Assembly (NCBI GenBank): GCA_050180745.1
Contig: JBFXDW010000030.1
Span: 1 to 19,925 of the forward strand
Reading direction: 5' to 3'
DNA from: JBFXDW01 sp050180745
Lineage (GTDB): Bacteria > Pseudomonadota > Alphaproteobacteria > UBA9219
DNA length: 19,925 nt
The position numbers and the translations under genes were made by a program. Positions 1-6,474 of this stretch are shown piece after piece. Numbering within the stretch: the first letter of the stretch is position 1; each line of letters begins with the position of its first letter. Below the pieces are notes generated by a model that searched no databases, was not told the DNA's origin, and saw nothing but the letters and a program-made list of their open reading frames with translations.

Positions 1-764
1 GTCTCAACCGCTTGGCCTTGCGTGTGGCCGACCTCAAACAGGACAGTTCCCTGTGGTGTTAGGAAATTCTTTAGCTGAGGAATAAGCAGGCGATAGGGGG
101 TGAGTCCATCTTCGCCTCCATCTAATGCGGTAAGGGGGTCGTAGTTTTTGACCTCGTTATCTAATGTTAGGATTTCGTCTTTTCTGATATAGGGCGGGTT
201 GCTGATAATAAGGTCGAATCGTTCTTTAATTCCATCGAGCCAATTTCCTTGTTGGAATGTAGCGCGATCACTTAACCCGAGCCGTTCCGCATTTGCTGTG
301 GCCTGTTCTATGGCACGAGGTGCAATATCAATTCCAACGCCAATAGTTTCCGGCCATTCATGAAGGAGAGCTAACAACAAGCACCCCGTTCCTGTGCCTA
401 GGTCAAGGGTTTTTGAAGGTGTGGGCGTGATGCGAAGTGCAGCTTCGATGAGTGTTTCACTGTCGGGGCGAGGCTCTAGCGTAGCTTCATTCATCTGGAA
501 TGGTAGCCCCCAGAACTCGCGGCAATTCAGGATTCGTGCCACGGATTCATGAACAAGGCGGCGCTCGATAAGAGGTGCGATTTTCTCAATATCCTCTTCC
601 GTCAACACGCGGTCCTTTTGTGTGAGAAGATCAAGACGTGTCAGGCCAAGCGCATGAGCAATCAAAAGCCGTGTATCCAGAGTTGCCGTTTCGATTCCGA
701 CATCAGCAAACTTGTCTTGTGTGGTGCGGATGAAGGTAGAGAGGGATGTCGATTCGTGTTTCAA
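1..764 (-). CDS. prmC: Peptide chain release factor N5-glutamine methyltransferase PrmC (C-terminus cut by window edge)
   Basis: PrmC methylates the glutamine of the GGQ motif in release factors RF1 and RF2, using S-adenosylmethionine. I translated the minus strand by hand: 254 codons are present and the frame stays open to base 1, so roughly the last 30 residues are missing. Visible motifs are LEPRPDSETL, the SAM-binding loop LDLGTGTGCL, and the family signature ISNPPYI (plus strand about 188-208). An in-frame TAA lies just upstream, and the only good start after it is TTG at 764, with AGG 7 nt before it. It starts 8 nt after the nrdG stop, so it is probably co-transcribed with nrdD-nrdG. 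The usual neighbour of prmC is prfA; here it follows the anaerobic reductase genes instead. Family identity is firm; the exact start is less so. Confidence 0.93.
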   Translation of the reverse strand, partial: MKHESTSLSTFIRTTQDKFADVGIETATLDTRLLIAHALGLTRLDLLTQKDRVLTEEDIEKIAPLIERRLVHESVARILNCREFWGLPFQMNEATLEPRPDSETLIEAALRITPTPSKTLDLGTGTGCLLLALLHEWPETIGVGIDIAPRAIEQATANAERLGLSDRATFQQGNWLDGIKERFDLIISNPPYIRKDEILTLDNEVKNYDPLTALDGGEDGLTPYRLLIPQLKNFLTPQGTVLFEVGHTQGQAVE

Positions 765-772
765 GATACGGC

Positions 773-1474
773 CTAATTAAAATTCCTATACGCCACAGTG
801 AAGGAAGAGGGCGTTTTTACCAGAGATTCGTCAAATGTGCGGGATGGTTCGGCTATTTTGCCCAATGTTTTCTCGCCCGTGGAAACGATTTTCTGAATAT
901 AGTAAGTGCCTTCATATCCAAGCGCATCAAGATCATCTATGATGCGGTTGAGGTCATTTTCGCTCATGAGGTCGGGATGATATGTTGTACGGACTTCAAA
1001 AGACAATTCTTTTGCTTTTGCTGCAGCAATCATGATTTGTAAGCTAAGCTTAAAATCATCCCAATATGTGTTGTTGCCGATGAGTTGTTCGGTTTTTTCA
1101 GGTACGCACTTATAATCCATTGCGACGTAATCAAGCAGCTTGTCCCGCAGAAGGATGCGTAAGACTTCCGGTCTTGTTCCGTTTGTATCAAGCTTGGTTT
1201 TAAAGCCCATCTCTCGTACTTTTTGGATAAGCTCTGGCAGGTCTTGGTACAGGGTTGGTTCGCCTCCAGAGAAGACAACGCCGCTTAATTTCCCTTTTCG
1301 TGTTTCAAGAAAATCAATGAGCTCAGACTCATCGCGATTAGCTTTGCCTTGAACAATGTTGGGGTTGTGGCAAAACACACAGCGCATATTGCAGCCCGCA
1401 AACCACGCAATGCAGGCCATCTCTCCAGGAAAATCGAGGAGTGTAAAGGGCGTTATGTCATAAAGTTTGGGCAT
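773..1474 (-). CDS. nrdG: Anaerobic ribonucleoside-triphosphate reductase activating protein (radical SAM)
   Basis: NrdG is a radical SAM iron-sulfur enzyme that cleaves S-adenosylmethionine to place the glycyl radical on NrdD under anoxic conditions. The 233-residue product begins MPKLYDITPFTLLDFPGE and carries the cluster motif GCNMRCVFCHN (Cx3Cx2C) near residues 27-34, then the SAM-binding GGEPTLY. The frame is open for 32 more codons upstream, to 1570, but that extension is encoded by the repeat DNA between nrdD and nrdG, has no family resemblance and is Pro/Leu rich, so I use the ATG at 1474. No clear Shine-Dalgarno precedes it. The gene lies downstream of nrdD in the same direction. It resembles the NrdG variants with the radical SAM domain close to the N-terminus. 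Confidence 0.93.
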   Translation of the reverse strand: MPKLYDITPFTLLDFPGEMACIAWFAGCNMRCVFCHNPNIVQGKANRDESELIDFLETRKGKLSGVVFSGGEPTLYQDLPELIQKVREMGFKTKLDTNGTRPEVLRILLRDKLLDYVAMDYKCVPEKTEQLIGNNTYWDDFKLSLQIMIAAAKAKELSFEVRTTYHPDLMSENDLNRIIDDLDALGYEGTYYIQKIVSTGEKTLGKIAEPSRTFDESLVKTPSSFTVAYRNFN

Positions 1475-1479
1475 GAGTC

Positions 1480-1802
1480 GGAGGGGGCAGGGGGTGGGGG
1501 GGAGAAGAAAAAAGCATTTAGGATTTAGCATTTGGCATTTAGGGAATCTTCTTGCTTCTTTCTCTCCCAATTCTCAAAATTATTCCGTCATCGCGAACGG
1601 AGCGCATCTTGCTTTTACAAAATGCGGCGGAGTGTGGCGATCCAGTCCCTTGCTTGCAATGTTTATGAACGGTTATATCTCTCGGTCTGGATCACCACGT
1701 CACCCCCTTTTTGTTTTACAAAAAGTTTGTTCCTCGTGATGACGGCGTTTTTTGGAAGTTTGGAAGAGAAACACAAAAACCAATCTCCCCTAAATCCTGC
1801 CT
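1480..1802. repeat. Composite palindromic repeat filling the nrdD-nrdG intergenic region
   Basis: Nearly the whole gap between nrdD and nrdG is one imperfect palindrome with layers. The outer left layer is degenerate heptamers: GGAGGGG, GCAGGGG, GTGGGGG (1480-1500), then AGCATTT, AGGATTT, AGCATTT, GGCATTT (1513-1540). Next comes ATTTAGGG, then a TTTCTCTCCCAA layer, then CCGTCAT opening the inner core. On the complementary strand the right side reads the same order: ATTTAGGGG, TTTCTCTTCCAA, CCGTCATCACG. The right end touches the nrdD stop codon and the left end lies a few bases before the nrdG start. No protein is encoded. The dnaK-dnaJ gap has the same architecture. Confidence 0.7.
1585..1745. 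repeat. Inner palindromic core (CCGTCATCGCGA type, 161 bp)
   Basis: Both ends begin CCGTCATCRCGA when read inward, and the two arms match imperfectly for about 65-70 bp, sharing TTTTACAAAA and GTGGYGATCCAGWCC. This resembles the common bacterial family of intergenic palindromes of the form GTCATTGCGAG...GGCGATCC. The arms would pair into a long hairpin in the nrdD-nrdG transcript. There is no transposase, so any mobility would depend on an enzyme encoded elsewhere. I see no clear target-site duplication. Confidence 0.75.
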
Positions 1803-3827
1803 TCAGCAACACCCGCACGCATCATCGCATCCGCTGAGCCGCGCGTTAATTGCGGTTTCGGTGAAATGCTTGCGCTCTCTGTGCTCGCCCTTCTTGCCAA
1901 TGTTGAAGCTATCAACAGGGCGGAAGTATCCCATAACCCGTGTCCAAACTTGTGTGCGTTCACCGCAATGAGGACAGGTAGGATGTTCGCCCTTTAAGTA
2001 GCCATGCGTATCACAAACCGAGAAAACAGGCGTAATCGTGATATAGGGCAGTTGATAGTTCGTGAGCACCGATTTGATAAAGCGACGGCATGAATCTGCC
2101 GTATCAAGACGTTCACTCATATACATATGCAAAACGGTGCCGCCCGTATATTTGCATTGCAGTTTGTTTTGTAAGTCCAAAGCTTCAAAAGGATCTTCCG
2201 TGTGGTTTGCGGGAAGCTGTGAGCTGTTGGTGTAATAGTAATTATCACCTTCGCCTGATTGGATCATGTCTGGGAAGCGCTTGCGGTCCTCGCGCGCAAA
2301 GCGATAGGTCGCGCCTTCTGCCGGAGATGCTTCTAGGTTGTAAAGATTTCCGGATTCTTCTTGATAGACACGAAGCCGCGCACGGATATGATCGAGAATC
2401 CGTAGCGACATATCAATGCCTTCTTGTGAGGAAACATCGTGTTTGTTGCCTGTGAAATTCCGGATCATCTCATTCATACCATTGACTCCAATGGTGCTGA
2501 AGTGATTGCGGAAGGAAGACAAATAGCGCCGCGTGTAGGGATAAAGGCCGCGCTCGAACATTTCATTCACGAAAACGCGTTTTTTCTCGAGTGTGCTGCG
2601 TGCCATATCCATCAGGCGATCAATTTCAGCCATCAATTTTGGCTCATTGCCTTTGAACTTATAGCCAAGCCGCGCCATGTTGATGGTGACAACGCCGATT
2701 GACCCTGTCATTTCGGCAGAACCAAACAGACCGTTGCCGCGCTTTTGAAGTTCGCGCAAATCAAGTTGCAAGCGGCAGCACATGGAACGAACGGCTCCCG
2801 GCTTATAAGCTTCAGGATTCTCAACCAGCTTGCCATTTTCGTCGCGCTTATATTGGCTGCCGATAAAGTTTTGGAAATAGGAGCTTCCGACCTTTGCTGC
2901 ATTTTCAAAAATAGCGTCGGCAATGCGATTATCCCAATCAAAATCTTCTGTGATGTTGACCGTTGGAATAGGGAAGGTGAAAGGTTGCCCGCCTTTGTCC
3001 CCTTTCGTCATGACACTGTAGTAGGATAGAACAATGCGTTCCATCTCAGGCACAAAGTCGGCATAGGTCATCTCTGACAGAGACTTGATCGAAGGACGAC
3101 GCTTTTGTGCCAGAGCCAAAAGCTCGGCGGCTTCGTCTTCTTTTAAATTGGCAAACAGATGCTCGCCATCTGCCATTGGCATTTGGCTTTGCAAATCCGT
3201 CGGCACCGTGATGTCGAGCGTGACGTTTGTGAAGGGCGATTGTCCCCAGCGAGCCGGAACATTCAGATTGTAAACGAATTGGCGGATGGCCTTACCGATT
3301 TCCCGATCGCTTAATTGATCACGGAAGACGTAAGGCGCAAGATACGTGTCGAAAGAGGAAAAAGCCTGCGCGCCAGCCCATTCGGATTGCAAAATGCCAA
3401 GGAAGTTGGCCATTTGTCCTAAGGCTTCGCGGAAATGACGGGGAGGGCGACTGGATACGCGACCAAGCACGCCGTTGAAGCCTTCGCTGAGGAGTTGGCG
3501 GAGGCTCCATCCTGCGCAATAGCCAGCCAGGCTGTCCAAATCATGGATGTGATAATCGCCTTCGCGGTGGGCGGCTCCTTCTTCGGCAGTGTAAACTTCA
3601 TCGAGCCAGAAATTGGCAATGACTTTCCCCGCCAGATTATTGACGAGGCCTGCATGGCTGTAGCCTACATTGGCATTCGCGTTAATGCGCCAGTCTGCTT
3701 TGGAGAGGTACTCGCTGACGGAATCAGAGCAATTGATCTCAGTGCCTGGATTGCGTTGCTTGCAGTCTGGTGATGTGGATCGCCGTGTATCCAGTAAAAT
3801 AACTTCTGCTGTAGACTTTTCGAGCAT
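1803..3827 (-). CDS. nrdD: Anaerobic (class III) ribonucleoside-triphosphate reductase catalytic subunit
   Basis: NrdD reduces ribonucleotides to deoxyribonucleotides without oxygen, using a glycyl radical made by NrdG. The 674-residue product has the glycyl-radical motif TRVMGYFRPV, with the radical glycine at residue 633, followed by NIGKKGEH. Cys-type zinc ligands lie just before it (C605, then CPHC at 618-621). SMCCRLQLD in the middle is the expected site of the active thiyl cysteine. I see no N-terminal ATP-cone, the usual regulatory domain; after about 40 unassigned residues the barrel begins near SEYLSKADWRINANANVGYSHAG. The protein ends with an unusual cysteine tail, GCDDACGCC (C667, C671, C673, C674). 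ATG at 3827 is preceded by GGGGAGG with 8 nt spacing. It heads the nrdD-nrdG-prmC operon, probably switched on by FNR. Confidence 0.96.
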   Translation of the reverse strand: MLEKSTAEVILLDTRRSTSPDCKQRNPGTEINCSDSVSEYLSKADWRINANANVGYSHAGLVNNLAGKVIANFWLDEVYTAEEGAAHREGDYHIHDLDSLAGYCAGWSLRQLLSEGFNGVLGRVSSRPPRHFREALGQMANFLGILQSEWAGAQAFSSFDTYLAPYVFRDQLSDREIGKAIRQFVYNLNVPARWGQSPFTNVTLDITVPTDLQSQMPMADGEHLFANLKEDEAAELLALAQKRRPSIKSLSEMTYADFVPEMERIVLSYYSVMTKGDKGGQPFTFPIPTVNITEDFDWDNRIADAIFENAAKVGSSYFQNFIGSQYKRDENGKLVENPEAYKPGAVRSMCCRLQLDLRELQKRGNGLFGSAEMTGSIGVVTINMARLGYKFKGNEPKLMAEIDRLMDMARSTLEKKRVFVNEMFERGLYPYTRRYLSSFRNHFSTIGVNGMNEMIRNFTGNKHDVSSQEGIDMSLRILDHIRARLRVYQEESGNLYNLEASPAEGATYRFAREDRKRFPDMIQSGEGDNYYYTNSSQLPANHTEDPFEALDLQNKLQCKYTGGTVLHMYMSERLDTADSCRRFIKSVLTNYQLPYITITPVFSVCDTHGYLKGEHPTCPHCGERTQVWTRVMGYFRPVDSFNIGKKGEHRERKHFTETAINARLSGCDDACGCC

Positions 3828-3968
3828 ACTTAAGACCTCCCCTAAACTTCAAAAAGAAGCGCCGCCGCGCCTGTGATATTGCGTCATCTTGTGGATCTGC
3901 TTAGACGTTATCTCTTTCGAAACAAAAACCCCAACAGGAACAGGAGCTCCTACCAGATACTGAAGCAG

Positions 3969-4017
3969 TAAAGCCATTAGACCACAAAATGTAGTACATG
4001 CGCTTGACACAAATCAA
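3969..4017 (-). promoter_or_regulatory. Predicted FNR/Anr-type class II promoter of nrdD
   Basis: On the plus strand TTGACACAAATCAA (4004-4017) matches the FNR consensus TTGAT-N4-ATCAA at 9 of 10 defined positions. Read on the minus strand, a -10-like TCTAAT lies at 3981-3976, one mismatch from TATAAT. A start of transcription near 3969 would put the box centre at -41.5, the standard class II FNR activation position. The predicted leader before nrdD is about 140 nt. Box and spacing are seen directly; that an FNR-family protein binds is inferred from the anaerobic function of the operon. Confidence 0.7.
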
Positions 4018-4030
4018 GTGCCAATAAAAT
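4004..4030 (+). promoter_or_regulatory. Possible divergent sigma-70 promoter overlapping the FNR box
   Basis: TTGACA (4004-4009) is a perfect -35 hexamer, and TAAAAT (4025-4030) matches the -10 consensus at five of six bases. The spacer is 15 nt, shorter than the optimal 17. The -35 lies inside the FNR-like box, so a protein bound there would be expected to block this promoter while helping nrdD. Transcription would start near 4037 and run to the hairpin terminator at 4229-4260. Confidence 0.4.
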
Positions 4031-4036
4031 CTTCCG

Positions 4037-4260
4037 TTAATGAATCACAGGCAAATTTTCCTCTTATTTGTCACGAAATGATAGAGACTCAAGTGGATTG
4101 CCAACTGATACGGATTCGTATTGAACAGAATATAATTAATATCACAAATGCTCTTGGAAAGAAATCGGCTAAGGATCCCCAAGATGCGAAAAGGTGGGGA
4201 TGAAAGCGGGGATAAAGCGGGAGGGAGAGAGGCTTCAAGTTGGATGAAGCCTCCCTTTTT
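4037..4260 (+). ncRNA. Candidate small RNA or very short mRNA
   Basis: This is the stretch between the putative plus-strand promoter and a strong intrinsic terminator, about 224 nt, with no recognisable gene. It contains one open frame that could begin at GTG 4018 (61 codons) or at an in-frame ATG 4078 (41 codons) and stops at 4203, just before the terminator. Neither start has a Shine-Dalgarno sequence, the GTG lies upstream of the predicted transcript start, and I recognise no domain in the peptide. An RNA product is therefore at least as likely as a protein. Confidence 0.35.
4229..4260 (+). terminator. Rho-independent terminator
   Basis: A perfect 9-bp stem GAGGCTTCA / TGAAGCCTC (4229-4237 and 4245-4253) encloses a 7-nt loop and is followed by CC and five T residues. 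The T-run lies on the plus strand, so it ends rightward transcription coming from about 4037. No annotated gene upstream uses it, and that is the main reason to suspect a small transcript here. Confidence 0.85.
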
Positions 4261-4304
4261 CTGCGCTACACACGCATACTATGACATTCTGTGCTATAGA
4301 AAGG

Positions 4305-4457
4305 TTAGAGCCTGTTCATAATCTAGATTCCGGCGTTGGCTTTTTGCCCGTTTTCTGCGGTTCGCTGCGCACGTACCCCAATAATGTACGCTTACGCTGC
4401 GATCCTCGAAAACAAACAAAAATCCTTAGCCGGAACAAGATTCTGAACTGGCTCTAA
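4305..4457. repeat. Palindromic MITE-like repeat, family B, full copy (153 bp)
   Basis: The ends are TTAGAGCCTGTTCATAATCT and, read inward from the other side, TTAGAGCCAGTTCAGAATCT, so they are terminal inverted repeats. The inner arms also pair imperfectly (ATTCCGGC...TTTTTG...CGTTTTC against its complement), giving one long hairpin. At the centre are two CGCTGCG repeats 25 nt apart. It encodes no protein. A second copy at 6228-6348 lacks exactly 32 bp between and including one of these CGCTGCG units. The outermost TTA/TAA could be a short target duplication of the TA or TNA type. Confidence 0.88.
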
Positions 4458-4524
4458 GGTCGTCGCGAACGGGTAACAAAAAGAATCAGCAAAAAACTAT
4501 AAATGAGGCCGTATGCAAAGCGTT

Positions 4525-4920
4525 CTATCGTGATGTGTGAATCGAACACATCAACCGACAACGTGCACCATTAGGGTTTTTGCTGTCTTCAACAACACAG
4601 CAATGAGGGGCCAAGGTTGCGCCACCGTTGGGATTGGGGGGGAGTGCTTTTGTTTCAAGACATCCATCAGAGCCTGGATATGTTTGCTCAAAATAGCCGC
4701 CACTTGTAGATTTGCCGAAATAACGGCCGACACAGCGGTTTGCTTGTGATAAGAGATCAGAAACATAACCAGAGAAATAGCTAGCATCTACGCTTGTGGG
4801 ACATCCTATGGAAATACCGCAATCGGCTGAGCCAAAATTCCGACCAAGCTCACTTGCTTTGCTTTGGAGAGAAAAGGTAAAAAAAGCGAGAAATAGAATT
4901 GCAAAAGACATGTGCCGCAT
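4525..4920 (-). CDS. Small secreted cysteine-rich protein of unknown function
   Basis: I do not recognise a family. The 131-residue product starts at ATG 4920, with GGGAG 7 nt upstream; the frame is open 19 codons further, but that start has no such signal. Residues 1-23 form a signal peptide: MRH, a hydrophobic stretch SFAILFLAFFTFSL, then QSKAS, a plausible signal peptidase I site. The mature part of about 108 residues has eight cysteines (ADC, IGC, NRC, DGC, a CC pair, ARC and LMC), an even number that fits disulfide pairing in the periplasm or outside the cell. There are no membrane segments beyond the signal. It stands alone between a family-B repeat and a MITE, so neighbours say nothing about its role. 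Confidence 0.7.
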   Translation of the reverse strand: MRHMSFAILFLAFFTFSLQSKASELGRNFGSADCGISIGCPTSVDASYFSGYVSDLLSQANRCVGRYFGKSTSGGYFEQTYPGSDGCLETKALPPNPNGGATLAPHCCVVEDSKNPNGARCRLMCSIHTSR

Positions 4921-4961
4921 GAAAGAGCTCCCTATGCTTGGGCGGAAAAGGCTATGTATAT

Positions 4962-5229
4962 TAGGGCGTGTCGTCAAATAAAAGGAACGGAGGGTTAACG
5001 ATAAAGTATTTAGCTGGAAGGAAAGACGCGCAGGCTATATAAACATATTGCCAAGCGGCTTGACGCTCCAGATGAATACTTTATCGTTAATCCGTAGGAC
5101 GCGGCGAAAAAAGTCGCCAACGTCTTCAAAAAGCTTGCAAGTATGTTCATACGAGCTTCGCTTTTTTCATAGTTGGACAGCTTTTTTCTCATCGCGCCAT
5201 CCCTTTCTTTTATTTGACGACACGCCCTA
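4962..5229. mobile_element. MITE with perfect 23-bp terminal inverted repeats (268 bp)
   Basis: Bases 4962-4984 and 5207-5229 are exact reverse complements (TAGGGCGTGTCGTCAAATAA and three more bases). The outermost TA on each side could be a TA target duplication, as made by IS630/Tc1-type elements. Inside is a second perfect 16-bp inverted repeat, TTAACGATAAAGTATT at 4995-5010 against 5075-5090. The short open frames inside resemble no transposase. It sits in the divergent gap between the secreted-protein gene and rluD. Each end contains TTGACG facing outward, which could act as a -35 element. Confidence 0.88.
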
Positions 5230-5269
5230 GAACTGGTTACCCGTAAGAGTGCAAGGATTCCCTTTAAAA

Positions 5270-6244
5270 ATGCCTAACAAACCAATTATTTTGACAATAA
5301 TCCACGAAAATCGCTTGGATAAGGCGTTAGCTGAGGCGGCAAGCGCGCAAACGCCAGAGCTTGGTTTGTCTCGTGTACGGGTTCAGCAGCTGTTAAAAGA
5401 GGGCGCTGTTCAGATAGAAGGCCAGCCCGTTAAAGAGGCTAAATTTAAAGTAGAATCAGGTGTTTGTTGTCATATCATGGTGCCTCCGCCGGAAGAGGCT
5501 GCGCCTCAAGCAGAGAATATTCCTCTTTCTATTCTTTTTGAGGATGAGGATCTTTTAGTCCTGAATAAGCCTGCGGGGTTGGTGGTGCATCCGGCAGCAG
5601 GGCATTGGGAGGGAACGCTTGTGAACGCATTGCTCTACCATTGTGGGGAAAGTCTAAGCGGGATAGGGGGCGTTGCACGACCAGGAATTGTTCATCGGCT
5701 CGATAAAGATACCAGCGGCTTGATGGTTGTGGCTAAGAATGATTTTTCTCATCATGGGCTTACGGCGCAATTTACGGACCGCACCTTGAGCCGAGTTTAT
5801 ACAGCTTTGGTTTGGGGATTGCCTTCGCCTTTGGCTGGCGAGATTGAGGGAAACATTGGTCGCCATCCGCGACATCGGCAAAAAATGGCTGTTTTGCCTC
5901 ATGGGGGCAAGGAAGCTCTTACGGATTATAAGGTTTTAGAGGTTTTTGTAGGCGGTGCTTTATCCCTTGTTTCTTGTAAGCTTGCCACGGGGCGGACTCA
6001 CCAGATCAGAGTTCATATGGCGCATATAGGACATCCTGTGGTGGGGGACCCCCTTTATTGTGGACGGCAGGGGCGTGTAAAAGTGTCGGGAAAACAAGGT
6101 GTTATAGGAATTGTGCAGGAATTTCCACGCCAAGCTCTGCATGCAGGGGAGATTCGTTTTCAGCATCCGCGAACGCATAAAAAGATGCATTTTACAGCGC
6201 CTTTATCTGATGATATGGCTGCGTTAATAAGAGCCTGTTCATAA
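5270..6244 (+). CDS. rluD: Ribosomal large subunit pseudouridine synthase, RluD/RluC type
   Basis: The enzyme converts specific uridines of 23S rRNA to pseudouridine. The 324-residue product has an N-terminal S4 RNA-binding domain (RLDKALAEA...LSRVRVQQLLKEGAVQIEGQPV) and a catalytic domain with the hallmark GIVHRLDKDTSGLMVVAKN; the catalytic aspartate is D145. ATG 5270 is preceded by AAGGA at a rather long 12 nt; a GTG at 5249 is possible but adds residues without family resemblance. In alphaproteobacteria rluD commonly precedes rpoH, as here. The last codons (AGA GCC TGT TCA TAA) lie inside the end of a family-B repeat, which therefore supplies the C-terminal residues and the stop. RluD rather than RluC is my best guess from genome position. 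Confidence 0.93.
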   Translation: MPNKPIILTIIHENRLDKALAEAASAQTPELGLSRVRVQQLLKEGAVQIEGQPVKEAKFKVESGVCCHIMVPPPEEAAPQAENIPLSILFEDEDLLVLNKPAGLVVHPAAGHWEGTLVNALLYHCGESLSGIGGVARPGIVHRLDKDTSGLMVVAKNDFSHHGLTAQFTDRTLSRVYTALVWGLPSPLAGEIEGNIGRHPRHRQKMAVLPHGGKEALTDYKVLEVFVGGALSLVSCKLATGRTHQIRVHMAHIGHPVVGDPLYCGRQGRVKVSGKQGVIGIVQEFPRQALHAGEIRFQHPRTHKKMHFTAPLSDDMAALIRACS

Positions 6245-6348
6245 TCTAGATTCCGGCGTTGGCTTTTTGCCCGTTTTCTGCGGTTCGCTGCGATCCTCGA
6301 AAACGAACAAAAATCCTTAGCCGGAACAAGATTCTGAACAGGTTCTAA
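6228..6348. repeat. Palindromic MITE-like repeat, family B, shortened copy (121 bp)
   Basis: It is almost identical to the copy at 4305-4457 except that 32 bp around the centre are absent, leaving one CGCTGCG where the other copy has two. That is the product expected from slippage or recombination between the direct repeats. Its left end overlaps the final codons and stop of rluD, and its right end reads AGATTCTGAACAGGTTCTAA. As a hairpin straight after rluD it could act as an mRNA 3' end or barrier before rpoH. Confidence 0.9.
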
Positions 6349-6411
6349 GGGCCTTGAACTTGCACAAATAATCCCTACCTGAAAAAGGCGTTGTTGCCAC
6401 AAGATTGCCTT

Positions 6412-6439
6412 TTGAAAAAGAGGCCTGCTTTGTGCTAGA
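6412..6439 (+). promoter_or_regulatory. Possible rpoH promoter
   Basis: TTGAAA (6412-6417), 16 nt, then GCTAGA (6434-6439) preceded by TG lies about 35 bp before the rpoH start. The -35 is good and the -10 is poor. Its position just after the family-B hairpin fits rpoH having its own promoter apart from rluD, but the match is weak. Confidence 0.3.
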
Positions 6440-6474
6440 GTTCAACTCAGTTAAGCGAAGGGAGAATTCACACT

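Noticed and set aside
1475..1570. N-terminal extension of nrdG by 32 codons into the upstream repeat
   Set aside because: The added residues are translated repeat DNA with no NrdG similarity; the conserved protein begins at MPKLYDITPF (ATG 1474).
3900..3990. tRNA-like look of the nrdD leader on the minus strand (TGGTCTAATGGC... and GTTCCTGTTGGGG)
   Set aside because: No acceptor stem pairs, no proper T-loop GTTCGAATC is present and the anticodon arm does not fold; treated as untranslated leader.
5010..5230. 60-codon open frames inside the MITE on both strands
   Set aside because: No transposase or other family resemblance, no ribosome sites, and they follow from the palindromic content.
5249..5269. 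GTG 5249 as the start of rluD
   Set aside because: The seven extra residues have no family support and no ribosome site precedes the GTG; ATG 5270 is preferred, though not strongly.
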